Shown here: positions 31,553 through 39,833 of the stretch, piece after piece
Layout of the letters: each line of letters begins with the position of its first letter
How positions within the stretch are numbered: the stretch's first letter is position 1
DNA from: Brucella oryzae
Lineage (GTDB): Bacteria > Pseudomonadota > Alphaproteobacteria > Rhizobiales > Rhizobiaceae
Assembly: GCA_012103035.1 (NCBI GenBank)
Contig: JAAVLL010000001.1
Span: forward strand, 1,648,501-1,712,500
Reading direction: 5' to 3'
Length of the DNA: 64,000 nucleotides
Program-made: the position numbers and the translations under genes
Notes under the pieces: generated by a model
Seen by the model: the letters and a program-made list of their open reading frames with translations, nothing else
Database searches by the model: none
Told to the model about the DNA's origin: nothing

Positions 31553-32737
31553 ATGCGGGGACATGCTTTGTCGTTAATATCAGTGGAAAAACTTATCAAT
31601 CAAAACTTACGTAGACATCTCCTAACTCTACTTTTGGTAGTAGTTTCGTCGGTCTCATATGCTCAGCAAACACCGGGATCCGTACAGGTCGGCGTCTATG
31701 TCAGCGAACCATTCGTCAACAAACAAGGCAGTTCTTACTCCGGCATGGCAATCGATATCTGGCAGGATATCGCCACGCGCATGAACCTGGTGTCGCAATA
31801 TGTGGAATATCCGAACTATACCGAGCTGGTAAAAGCCGTCTCCGAAGGCAAGGTCGAAGTCGCCGTTACAAATATGACGATCACGGAACAGCGCGCCGAG
31901 ATCGTCGATTTCACTCATCCATGGTTTGACGCAGGCTTGCGCATCATGGTGCATACCGAAGCAGGCAACGGCTGGGACGACCTTATCACTCGCCTTGATG
32001 ATGCCGGGCATCTTGCGACTTATGCCTGGATTCTGGCTATCCTCGTTGCCGCCACTTTACTGCTGACAATCTTCGACAGGCGTTTTGATGAAGGTTTTCC
32101 AAAGCGCTGGCGCGAGGGATTGGCAGAGAGCTTCTACCATGTGGTCTCGGTTGCGACCTCAGGCAAAACTTCGCGAAAGAATCTGTTCGGCTGGGTGGGG
32201 CGCATCTGGCAGACGTTCTGGATGGTGTTCGGCATTGCGATCATCGCCTATGTGACCTCATCGATTACAAGCGTCATGACCATTGCGCATATCGACAACA
32301 ACATTTCGAACCTTTCCGACCTGCAGGGGAAATCCGTTGGCGTACGTGCGGGCAGCGTCTCGGAGCAATTTCTGAAGTCCCGCTCCATCGCGACAGTTCC
32401 TTTCGACCATATGCCCGAAGCCGTAAGCGCGCTCCTCAACGATGAAATTGCGGCAATCGTCGGCGACGGACCCGTTCTGGAATATTACGCCCATCAAAAT
32501 GCCGACCAGCCCGTCGATCTGGTCGGCAATATATTCAGCCCCGACAAATATGGTTTTGCCTTTCCGCGTCATAGCGAACTGGTCAAACCCGCGACAGTCG
32601 CGATCATCAGCGCCCATGAAAGTGAGACAATCGCCAAGCTGAAAGCCAAATATTTCGGCCCCAGAACTGAACTGCACACAAAAGGCGGCCAGTGGCCGCC
32701 TCAGACTGCTGACAAACCTCCGGCAGGGTCAAAATGA
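31553..32737 (+). CDS. glutamate-receptor-like ion-channel protein
   Basis: A periplasmic-binding-protein fold split by a membrane module, as in prokaryotic ionotropic glutamate receptors. The signal segment is HLLTLLLVVVSSVSYAQQ. Binding lobe 1 is VGVYVSEPFVNKQGSSYSGM to VDFTHPWFDAGLRIMV. Then come M1 (TYAWILAILVAATLLLTIFD), a pore-like loop (SFYHVVSVATSGKTSRKN) and M3 (IWQTFWMVFGIAIIAYVTSS). Lobe 2 follows (LQGKSVGVRAGSVSEQFLKS). The pore loop lacks the GYGD potassium signature of GluR0. The C-terminal residues cross a hairpin, so the true stop may be near 32670 (a one-base loss after YFGP). An upstream TTG at 31538 is an alternative start. Confidence 0.75.
   Translation: MRGHALSLISVEKLINQNLRRHLLTLLLVVVSSVSYAQQTPGSVQVGVYVSEPFVNKQGSSYSGMAIDIWQDIATRMNLVSQYVEYPNYTELVKAVSEGKVEVAVTNMTITEQRAEIVDFTHPWFDAGLRIMVHTEAGNGWDDLITRLDDAGHLATYAWILAILVAATLLLTIFDRRFDEGFPKRWREGLAESFYHVVSVATSGKTSRKNLFGWVGRIWQTFWMVFGIAIIAYVTSSITSVMTIAHIDNNISNLSDLQGKSVGVRAGSVSEQFLKSRSIATVPFDHMPEAVSALLNDEIAAIVGDGPVLEYYAHQNADQPVDLVGNIFSPDKYGFAFPRHSELVKPATVAIISAHESETIAKLKAKYFGPRTELHTKGGQWPPQTADKPPAGSK
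32683..32701 (+). terminator. hairpin, first copy of an inverted pair
   Basis: AGGCGGCC-AGT-GGCCGCCT. It overlaps the apparent end of the channel gene. The same hairpin occurs inverted at 32841-32859. Confidence 0.65.
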
Positions 32738-32791
32738 CCTCAGATTCACGGAACGTCCCAGATTCAGAACGTGAACAAATCGGAATCAAAG

Positions 32792-32825
32792 CCCCTCGTT
32801 TTGACTGCTTCCAAAAATCGAGGGG
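32792..32825 (+). terminator. stem-loop with T tract
   Basis: CCCCTCG (32792-32798) and CGAGGGG (32819-32825), followed by TTTGT. The loop includes GCTTCCAAAAATCGA, also found in the repeat near 8730. Confidence 0.5.
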
Positions 32826-32840
32826 TTTGTAATCAATCTG

Positions 32841-32859
32841 AGGCGGCCAGTGGCCGCCT
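32841..32859 (-). terminator. hairpin, second copy of an inverted pair
   Basis: AGGCGGCC-AGT-GGCCGCCT, flanked by TTTT on the right. It lies beyond the 3' end of the RcnB-like gene and can serve as its terminator. Confidence 0.65.
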
Positions 32860-32881
32860 TTTCATTGTTCCCATGAATGGC

Positions 32882-33219
32882 TTACCGGCCCGCCACGATG
32901 GACGAAATGATGCCGGTCGCAATGCCGATCAACATGTAATCATTGTTGACCTTGACCCAGTGATAGCCCCGCGGCGGCTTGCGCAGCCTGTAGCTCGAAT
33001 AATTTTTACGACATGACCGCGATAGTTCGGCGGCAGGCGATTGCCCTTCTTCCAGCTTTGGTGACGGCGATTATCATACTTGCGCGCATCATATTTCGGG
33101 CCTCCCTTGTGCATCTGGCTGTAAGACGGCTTACCGTGATGCGACGGATAGGGTTGGGCCATTGCAGCTGGTGCTGCGAGAAAGGAAAAGGCAGTAAGAG
33201 CAATAACGATCGGCTTCAT
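32882..33219 (-). CDS. RcnB family protein (frameshifted)
   Basis: A small periplasmic protein of about 112 residues. The signal peptide is PIVIALTAFSFLAAPAAMAQ. The mature part is basic and rich in Tyr, His and Lys, with the RcnB-type C-terminus SSYRLRKPPRGYHWVKVNND and a final hydrophobic stretch (IGIATGIISSIV). One A is missing near 33010. RcnB of E. coli affects nickel/cobalt homeostasis; many proteobacterial paralogues have no defined role. Confidence 0.75.
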
Positions 33220-33422
33220 ATCGGCTTCCTCTGTTTTGTTCGATGTGAGGACAATGCGCCCGCCAATGTGAACGCCAAGTGAATGCTGTCATTAAATAAA
33301 TTTAATCATTTCATAGGCCTAGCCCTAATCTGACGAGATGCATTTCCCATCGGATCAAAATGCGCTAGGTAAAGCCAAAATCGTACGCCCCCTCAACGGG
33401 GTAAGTGCCAGAGGACGACATT

Positions 33423-33515
33423 ATGATGAACTGGGTATTCATTCTGCAAGGCGTTATCGCATTTGGACTGGCTGGCCTGGCCATTGCAGTCATCCTGCGC
33501 CATCGTCGCCACTGA
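33423..33515 (+). CDS. small single-span membrane protein, 30 residues
   Basis: A short frame begins MMNWVFILQGVIAFGLAG and ends ILRHRRH. One hydrophobic span is followed by a positively charged tail, the pattern of a real small membrane protein. AGAGGAC precedes the start. It sits in a run of small envelope-protein genes. No family name is known to me. Confidence 0.5.
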   Translation: MMNWVFILQGVIAFGLAGLAIAVILRHRRH

Positions 33516-33624
33516 CGCAGTTTCTGCCTGTGATCTTTTTCGCACGCGGCGGCTGGCTGCAACGCAACCGAACGCGAAATCAACCGTTTAAGCTTAATGT
33601 GATTTTTCTCAGGAGGAGACAGGG

Positions 33625-33873
33625 ATGCGGAAAGTAGCACTTGGGTTGGTTGCTTTGCTCGCGATAACGGGCTGCACGACCACGGAAAAGGATATTTCCA
33701 TCGGCACCGGCGCAGGTGCCATCATCGGCGGTATTGCCGGCGGTGGACGCGGAGCGCTTATCGGTGCGGGTGCGGGTGCGCTGGGTGGCCTGCTGGTGCG
33801 CGAACTGCGCAACGGTAATTGCCAGTATCGCGACCGTCACGGACGCATGTATGTTGCTCGCTGCAGACGATAG
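33625..33873 (+). CDS. glycine-zipper lipoprotein
   Basis: An intact lipoprotein of 82 residues. The lipobox LLAITGC places the lipid-modified cysteine near residue 17. A glycine-zipper segment follows (GTGAGAIIGGIAGGGRGALI), as in 17-kDa surface antigen / SlyB-type proteins. AGGAGG lies just upstream of the ATG. Probably anchored in the outer membrane. The exact role is unknown. Confidence 0.8.
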   Translation: MRKVALGLVALLAITGCTTTEKDISIGTGAGAIIGGIAGGGRGALIGAGAGALGGLLVRELRNGNCQYRDRHGRMYVARCRR

Positions 33874-34017
33874 TCCCGGCACTCTGCAAGGATCATCGAA
33901 AGCGTCGGTTTTTCCGGCGCTTTTACTTTGGATACCTTCGGCCTGCCTGCCCTGATTGGAACTTTCGCTCATCGAGATCGTTTCATGTGCAATAAAGACA
34001 GTTCAGGGAGAACTCCG

Positions 34018-34529
34018 ATGAAGCTTGCTCTCAAAGCCGCCCTTGTAGCCCTGGGCGTATTTGCGGCGGGCGCAGCACGGCGGCGAACGCCATATCCACC
34101 ACCAACCTCAATATCCGCACAGGCCCCGGAACACGCTATGCGACGCTGGGGTCGATCCCCAGTGGCGCGCCCGTAACCGTACGCGGCTGCACATCCGGCT
34201 ATGGCTGGTGTCAGGTCAGCTACGGCCCGACCTATGGTTGGGCATCGTCGCGCTATCTGGCATTTCGCGAGGGAACCTCCGGCGGTTATTCCGATGATTT
34301 CGGCCGAACGGCTGCGCTGATCGGAATTCCGCTGATCGCCGGTGTCGCCATAGGTTCTGCACTCAATGATCGTGACGACTATTGGCATCGCGATCGCCGG
34401 TACTATCGGGACAGACATTGGGACCGCCGCGGATGGCGCGACCGTCCGGGCTGGTATGGGCGCCACGGCAATCACGGGCCGCGTGTTTACATGAGACGGC
34501 GTGGACCGGACGGCCCGCACGGACAGTAA
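34018..34529 (+). CDS. SH3-domain envelope protein (frameshifted)
   Basis: A secreted protein of about 170 residues. After a signal peptide (LKAALVALGVFAAGA) comes a bacterial SH3 domain: ISTTNLNIRTGPGTRYATLG, then GCTSGYGWCQVSYGPTYGW. A hydrophobic stretch (ALIGIPLIAGVAIGSALN) and a tail rich in Arg, Tyr, Trp and Asp follow. One base is missing near 34075. Bacterial SH3 domains often bind peptidoglycan; that role here is inference. Confidence 0.78.
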
Positions 34530-34552
34530 CCGATTTTGGAACTGAAACTGAA

Positions 34553-34583
34553 AACGCCGTGAAGCGGAAGACTTCGCGGCGTT
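34553..34583. terminator. stem-loop terminator
   Basis: AACGCCGTGAAG and CTTCGCGGCGTT form a 12-bp stem with one G-T pair, directly after the SH3 gene. Confidence 0.65.
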
Positions 34584-34985
34584 CGCACATTCGATTCCAT
34601 GCCGCTCATCAGAAGAAATTTGTCGAATGACACGATAAATTACCTTTGCAATTGGCATAACCTATTGAAAATAAATAGATAACAACACTCCTGTTGCAGT
34701 AAAACAGCCTTTTTGCCAAGGTACTTTGCCCTTGCCTGAGCGGCAAAGCGACATTCAACTTTGACCTAACGTCCGGGATTATCGCGATAAAGGTCGTGTC
34801 GGCTTTCGACCTCATGTCGGCCGTTCCGCTCCCAATGCTGCCGCCCAAAACCGGCCGGTCATCTGACGACCCACGTCACAACGAAAGGCGATCTCTGTGG
34901 TGCAGCTTTCTGCTAGAGAGAATGTGAAAACTGCGTTGCGATCGGTAAGTCTGTCGCGGGTTGCATTGCAAGGTCAGCCCGCCAA
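34584..34985. other. gene-free stretch
   Basis: No supported gene is found between the SH3 gene and the TetR gene. Open frames of 70-80 codons occur on both strands but lack ribosome sites and recognisable sequence. Much of it is AT-rich around 34660-34700. Confidence 0.4.
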
Positions 34986-35520
34986 TCACCTCAGCAGCGC
35001 AAGCACATCGTCGAAGATGTCCTCCCACTCGCTTTCATCCATTTCGCGCAGACCCATGAACCGAAGCATGAAGGCGCCTTCAGCAGCTAAAAGGCCACAC
35101 GTGCCCTACGACCCTCTTTCGTCGTCATGTCTATGCCGCTGAGGCGGCTTTGATACCAATTCCTCACCCGAGTCATGTGTTCAGGCGATTGCAAAAGTGC
35201 CGCAATGATGCTGGCTGCCTTCTTCTTCGCGACAATACTCTGCTTGAAGTCAAATACGATATCCCGCCGTACTTCATCGAGAGCATCGATTGGCTCAGGG
35301 TACAGAGAGGCTATATCGGCTTCGTATTCGCGACCCCATCTGTCGAACATCGCGGCGATCAGGGCGTCTTTTGAGCGGAAGGAATACTGCAGTCCACCAA
35401 CTGACACCCCGGCTCTGCGCGCGACGGCCTCGATGGTCAAGCCGCCTGCGCCATTTTTCGAATGACCTCCTCTGCGGCGTCGAGGATCGTGTTCTCGTCA
35501 ATTCTCTTGGCGCGGCTCAC
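34986..35520 (-). CDS. TetR/AcrR family regulator (frameshifted)
   Basis: A TetR-type repressor of about 178 residues. The N-terminal helix-turn-helix is ILDAAEEVIRKNGAGGLTIE followed by AVARRAGVSVGGLQYSFRSK. The C-terminal ligand/dimer part ends FDDVLALLR. One A is missing near 35462 and one T near 35092. The start is GTG 35520, with GGAG upstream. It is divergent from two pentapeptide-repeat genes 77 bp away and probably regulates them. Confidence 0.78.
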
Positions 35521-35597
35521 GCTTGCTCCATTTAAATAAATATGTTCATATTGATAATCGTAGCAAATCCTCACCAGAATCTCCAGCAGGCTTTCTC

Positions 35598-36302
35598 ATG
35601 ACAATACAATCAGAGCCCCATCCAAGGTTCAGGACAGTCGACCGCCGTTCACCGGCCCGCGCCGAAATCGCGACGATGGCCGCCGAGAAATTACCGCTAC
35701 GTTTCCTGAATTGCGATCTTGAAGAGGCCGACCTTTCCAACATCGACATGACCGGCTGGCGATTTGAAGATTGCATTTTGAAGCATACCAATTTCACCGG
35801 CGCCACTCTTGATGAGGCGGCGTTCGTCAGCTGCCGTGGAGCCTTCATCAATTTCACGGCAGCGAGGCTTGTCGACGCGACCGTCGAGAAATGCGACTTC
35901 AACAACGGGAAATTCGGCGGGGCGACCATTACTCTCGCAACCTTCACCGGCTGCAAGCTCACCGGCGCCGACTTCACCAGAGCGCGCACCAATTCCGTCG
36001 CTTTCAAGGAGACCATCCTGTCGGCGGCCGTTCTTCCCGGTGTTTCCTTCCGCAAGGTCGAGATCGAAGAGGTGGATTTCAGCATGGCAGACCTCGCCGG
36101 GTGCGATTTTCGGGAGACGTTCTTTTCTGGCTCGAGTCTCAGGGATGCACATCTCGTCGATGCCCGTTTCGAGGGAGCTGATTTGCGCGGCGCGGATCTT
36201 GGAGGCATTCGTCTCAATGACGCCAGGAGATTCAAAGGGGCAACAATCTCGCGTGAACAAGCTGGCGCTCTTCTCGCCGAAATGGGTTTGAAGGTCCACT
36301 GA
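35598..36302 (+). CDS. pentapeptide-repeat protein
   Basis: An intact protein of 234 residues made largely of A(D/N)LXX-type repeats, for example FLNCDLEEADLSNIDMTGW and DARFEGADLRGADLGGIRL. These form a right-handed beta-helix with a DNA-like charged surface in solved members. It ends in a short helix-like tail (SREQAGALLAEMGLKVH). Qnr and MfpA proteins of this fold protect gyrase and topoisomerase IV from quinolones, but the fold alone does not prove that role. It is followed after two bases by a second repeat protein. ATG 35598 is taken; upstream in-frame codons lack a ribosome site. Confidence 0.82.
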   Translation: MTIQSEPHPRFRTVDRRSPARAEIATMAAEKLPLRFLNCDLEEADLSNIDMTGWRFEDCILKHTNFTGATLDEAAFVSCRGAFINFTAARLVDATVEKCDFNNGKFGGATITLATFTGCKLTGADFTRARTNSVAFKETILSAAVLPGVSFRKVEIEEVDFSMADLAGCDFRETFFSGSSLRDAHLVDARFEGADLRGADLGGIRLNDARRFKGATISREQAGALLAEMGLKVH

Positions 36303-36304
36303 CC

Positions 36305-37026
36305 ATGGATTTCGAAGAGGCGATACGGCGAATTGAGCCGACAGAAGATGTCACGTTCAACCGTGTCGACATATCCGAATACCATCTCCATGAAGTGAGG
36401 TTTCGCAACTGTATATTCGTCGATTGCAATTTCGACGTCGCCCGCATCTCGAATTCGAGTTTCATCGCTTGCGATTTCCGTGAATGCAGCTTTCAGGGCA
36501 CCGTATTCACCGACTGCACATTTGGCGACGAGGCTCAGGATGGTGGTAGCCGATGGCGGCGTGCAAACTTGGTGGATTCGAATTCAGGAAGTGCAATCTC
36601 AGTTACAACACAATGATCGGCGGAAGTGCTTTTCGGGCCCTATTCGTTGATTGCAAAGCCATTGGGATCAAATTCTCGGTCGAAGCCTACCGCCCGGCCA
36701 AGAGGCGCATCGGAACCGCAACATTCTCTCATTGCGCCATGATGTTCGGGGCATTCGGTCCCGGCGATTACCGGGACTGCGTGTTCGAGCACTGCGATCT
36801 GCGCGATTGCGATTTCTCGGAGAGCAACTGCGCGAATGCTAGCTTCTTTTCCTCCAATCTCAACAATGCGCGGTTTCTCCACTCCAACCTGGATGGGGCT
36901 AATATCGCCAGAGCGCAGATCGAAGGTTTCCAACTGACCGATCTTTCCTCCTACACCGATATCATGCTCAGCAGGGACCAGCACGAGCAGGTGCTGAAAT
37001 CCCTTTTCATTCAGACGTTTGACTGA
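36305..37026 (+). CDS. second pentapeptide-repeat protein (frameshifted)
   Basis: About 240 residues of pentapeptide repeats with cysteines often at the start of coils: FRNCIFVDCNFDVARISNSS, CDFRECSFQGTVFTDCTFG, FEHCDLRDCDFSESNCANAS, SNLNNARFLHSNLDGAN. The C-terminal tail (LSRDQHEQVLKSLFIQTFD) mirrors that of its neighbour (SREQAGALLAEMG). One base is missing near 36550. Start ATG 36305, two bases after the first gene's stop, so the pair is co-translated. The two proteins may form a heterodimer; this is inference. Confidence 0.78.
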
Positions 37027-37432
37027 GAGCGGTGCTTGTAAGTGTTGATACACCTGGATGAAACGCCAATTCGTAGGCTTGGATGCAGGCACAGCATTTG
37101 CGGTAGCGGCAACAGAAGTCTGCAGCGGGCAATTGGCGGTGTTTCGCTGACTGTCCAGAGTTCGAACGCATATGTTGGACGTATCCGGTGGCGCATGTAT
37201 GGGCAATGGACGATGTCCGCTGTTGTAAATTGATCAGCTTAGCGTCCGCTTGCATTGCACTGTCGCGCAGAAGCAGAAGGACCGAAATCCACCCCGTCTC
37301 CGATGCGCGAGCCACCCGCCCCCGAAATCCTGTGCTACCGCCTCGGACACATGCGGCTGAAATCGCTGGGAAAGGTCAGTGCTTCTGACCCAAAAGGCTA
37401 ATTAGCGCGGCGATCGACAAAATTAAAGAAAG
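37027..37432. other. gene-free stretch before tRNA-Arg
   Basis: No gene is supported. Short frames on both strands show no signal peptide, ribosome site or known family. Confidence 0.4.
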
Positions 37433-37509
37433 TGGCGATCCCGACAGGATTCGAACCTGTGACATTCAGCTTAGAAGGCTGACGCTCTATCCAACTGAGC
37501 TACGGGACC
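37433..37509 (-). tRNA. tRNA-Arg (anticodon TCT)
   Basis: 77 bases fold as a complete cloverleaf on the minus strand. The acceptor is GGTCCCG / CGGGATC with discriminator G and encoded CCA. The anticodon stem TCAGC/GCTGA encloses CTTCTAA, and the T arm contains GGTTCGAATCC. It reads AGA codons. Confidence 0.95.
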
Positions 37510-37631
37510 TCGCCTTTCGAAAAGATCGAAGATATTTCAATGAACGCAGGGCTTTGCCAGAAAAGCCCTGCCGAATTATCCCAACATCAGGCCCGAAGCA
37601 AGTGTCAGGCTAAACAGTCAATCAATGCGTC

Positions 37632-37937
37632 TCAATGAGTCCAGGGCATTGTCCGGTCGAAGCGGAAATTATCCGAATAGGAAACCTTGCGACGCTTCGG
37701 CTCGTTCGGCTCGATAATGCGATAGGCGATGCTGTTGCGCTTTGCATAATCTACCGCTTCTTCCTGTGTCGCGAAGAACAGACGAATCTGGCTCTTCATA
37801 TCGCCGGAAGATGTATAGCCCATCAAAGGGTCGATCATACGCGGGCTTTCCGGCTCATATTCCAGAAGCCACTGGTCTGTTTTAGCCTGACCGGACTGCA
37901 TTGCAGTCTTAGCTGGACGGTAAATACGTGCAACCAT
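37632..37937 (-). CDS. ETC complex I subunit, NDUFS4-like
   Basis: An intact protein of 101 residues matching the ETC complex I conserved-region family: ARIYRPAKTAMQSGQAKTDQ, WLLEYEPESPRMIDPLMGYT, and FFATQEEAVDYAKRNSIAYR. It is the alphaproteobacterial relative of the mitochondrial 18-kDa accessory subunit of NADH:ubiquinone oxidoreductase, thought to stabilise complex I. Confidence 0.9.
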   Translation of the reverse strand: MVARIYRPAKTAMQSGQAKTDQWLLEYEPESPRMIDPLMGYTSSGDMKSQIRLFFATQEEAVDYAKRNSIAYRIIEPNEPKRRKVSYSDNFRFDRTMPWTH

Positions 37938-38091
37938 TTGAAGAACCCTGAACTACTCTCTTGCCCGCTGGGGAGCTGAAAATCCACCAAGCCAATAGTT
38001 TACACGTGAATGCATGTCAACGCGATAAAGACGCACGCCACAGCCTGTGCCGGGGCGTTCATATATCGACCAATTCAAATCTTGAGGAAAA

Positions 38092-38167
38092 TGGTCGGAG
38101 CGAGAGGATTCGAACCTCCGACCCCTGATCCCAAATCAGGTGCGCTACCAGGCTGCGCTACGCTCCG
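38092..38167 (-). tRNA. tRNA-Pro (anticodon TGG)
   Basis: 76 bases form a cloverleaf on the minus strand. The acceptor is CGGAGCG / CGCTCCG with discriminator A and encoded CCA. The anticodon stem CCTGA/TCAGG encloses TTTGGGA. Confidence 0.95.
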
Positions 38168-38352
38168 TCGCTTTCAAGCGGTGCGGCTTCACTAGATAAT
38201 CAAACGAGATAAAGCAAGAGGCAAATTCGCCAGATCGTGTTTTTCTCTTCAATACAAACAGGATGACGCATTTTAGTGGCCGCCAGGTTTCCCGGAACCA
38301 AATCATACAGGTGCGCGTTCTCTCCTCAATATCAACCAGCTGGAGACTGAAT

Positions 38353-38499
38353 GTGAATAGAAACGGGCTTTATCTGATTATTGGCGCGCTGATTGTCGTG
38401 GCTGCGGGTCTTGCGGTTTATGTCTATCGTGAAGAAACCAAACCCGCCGGGATCGAGATGAAAATCGGAGAAGACGGTGTTTCCATTCAGGAAAATTGA
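38353..38499 (+). CDS. small membrane protein, 48 residues
   Basis: Starts at GTG 38353 with GGAG eight bases upstream. One hydrophobic span (LYLIIGALIVVAAGLAVYVY) is followed by a charged tail (MKIGEDGVSIQEN). Such short proteins are conserved in Brucellaceae, but I know no function. Confidence 0.65.
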   Translation: MNRNGLYLIIGALIVVAAGLAVYVYREETKPAGIEMKIGEDGVSIQEN

Positions 38500-38618
38500 A
38501 ACGCAATACAGGTTATAAACATATAAATCGATTAAGATTTCAAGCGCTTACGCTTTGTGATGCAACGTTTCGATCATCGCTATGTTATTTGGGTCACCAG
38601 ATAAAACGGAGGACCGAA

Positions 38619-38777
38619 ATGGGTATCCAGACTGTTTCCGACGAGCTTTATCGTCGTCATGAACGCGAATGGGCAGAGCTGCGCAACGCAGTTGAGGCAA
38701 GCGAAGCCAACCAACGGCAGCAGGAGAAGGCATCGGGCCAGACCTCTTGCGATGACAAGACGTCTGGACACCAGTAA
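38619..38777 (+). CDS. small hydrophilic protein, 52 residues
   Basis: ATG 38619 is preceded by GGAGGAC. The product is highly charged and probably helical (SDELYRRHEREWAELRNAVE). It is followed by a clear terminator at 38798. No known family. Confidence 0.6.
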   Translation: MGIQTVSDELYRRHEREWAELRNAVEASEANQRQQEKASGQTSCDDKTSGHQ

Positions 38778-38797
38778 GTCTTTACCAATCGACCTCG

Positions 38798-38821
38798 AAA
38801 CGCCGCGAAAGCGGCGTTTTT
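38798..38821 (+). terminator. rho-independent terminator
   Basis: AAACGCCGC-GAAA-GCGGCGTTTTT, a GNRA-type tetraloop and T tract after the 52-residue gene. Confidence 0.9.
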
Positions 38822-38928
38822 GTTTACGCTTCATCGGTCTGACCCTGTGCAGCGGACCGTTCCGGTAACCAAATGCGAAGGAACAATTGGTAGCGTCTCC
38901 CCATCGCGATTCGAACAGGAGACTGACG

Positions 38929-39731
38929 ATGGCTGCACGCAAACGCACCACCCGCTCGCCCAAGCGCTCCACAAAGCGCTCGGCCAAGTCATCGGGCTCG
39001 TCCACTCCCCTGCTCGCTCTTGTCGCAATCCTCGGCCTCGGCGCTTTCAGCCTGTGGGCAACCACCCAGCACAAGAGCCCGCAAGCCGCGATAACAGCCC
39101 TGTTCCAGCGCCCCGCGTCCAAGCCGAACACGCAGCCAGCTGCGCGAACCGAACCAAAAGCAACCGTCACCAGCAAAGCGCCTGAAAACAAGGCACAGCC
39201 GAAGGATTACGGCGCAGCCGTCGGCCCTGTGCCGCGTCCATCGGCGCCCGTTGTGGCACCCGCACCGCAAAAGCCGGTGCAGCAGGCGGCAATCCAGCCC
39301 GCCACCCCGCCGCGCCCCACAAATCAGGTCGCCGCCTCCGCAGCCAGCGCCACACCGCACGCAATGCCTCCGCGTGGCGTCAACACTCCCGCAAGCTCCC
39401 CGTCGGTGATTTATGCCAAGGCGCGACTCACCATCCATAAGAATGCCTGGGACAAATCACCGTCCATCGGCGTCGTGGAAAAAGGCCGCGAAATGCGTTC
39501 CTATGGGAAGACCGGACGCTGGCATCGCGTGATCGTCCCGAAGACAAACATGATCGGCTGGGTGCATGAAGATCAGCTCGTCGGTGGACGCAACAAGCCG
39601 GATAGTGCCAGCCTGATAACCGGCTCTATTGCCAGAAGCCGCAGGCTACGACGACGAAGGCACCGAAGCACGCTTCAGCTCCTGTGCATTCACGCATGGT
39701 GCCGCCCAAGGCTGTGGGCCAGAAAAACTAG
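38929..39731 (+). CDS. membrane-anchored SH3-domain protein (frameshifted)
   Basis: About 267 residues. A very basic N-terminus (RKRTTRSPKRSTKRSAK) precedes one membrane span (PLLALVAILGLGAFSLWATT). A long Pro/Ala-rich linker follows, then a C-terminal SH3 domain (IYAKARLTIHKNAWDKSPSI, GRWHRVIVPKTNMIGWVHED). One base is missing near 39640; the repaired tail PPKAVGQKN ends at TAG 39729-39731. That stop is the first three bases of a palindromic element. Probably a periplasmic wall-binding protein. Confidence 0.78.
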
Positions 39732-39770
39732 AGCGGTTCCGGTTAAAACGGAGTCGCTGGAACCGCTCTA
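39729..39770. repeat. TAGAGCGGTTCC palindromic element
   Basis: TAGAGCGGTTCC (39729-39740) and GGAACCGCTCTA (39759-39770) form a perfect 12-bp stem. The first TAG is the stop codon of the SH3 gene. A related element is at 57958-58002. Confidence 0.75.
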
Positions 39771-39784
39771 TCTCTTTGTTTTAC

Positions 39785-39833
39785 GCATGTCTTTATCCCA
39801 AAACCGGTTCCCACTTTTGGGAGACATGCTCTA
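39785..39833. repeat. GCATGTCT palindromic element
   Basis: GCATGTCTTTATCCC at the left and TGGGAGACATGC at the right are the arms of the element type also at 1381-1469. Its right end, read on the minus strand, gives the TAG stop codon of the epimerase gene. Confidence 0.75.

Noticed and set aside
34609-34848. 79-residue minus-strand frame
   Set aside because: No ribosome site, no domain, and composition unlike neighbouring genes.
37436-38170. tRNA-linked integration site for a genomic island
   Set aside because: No integrase and no repeat of the tRNA 3' end was seen nearby, so an island cannot be supported.
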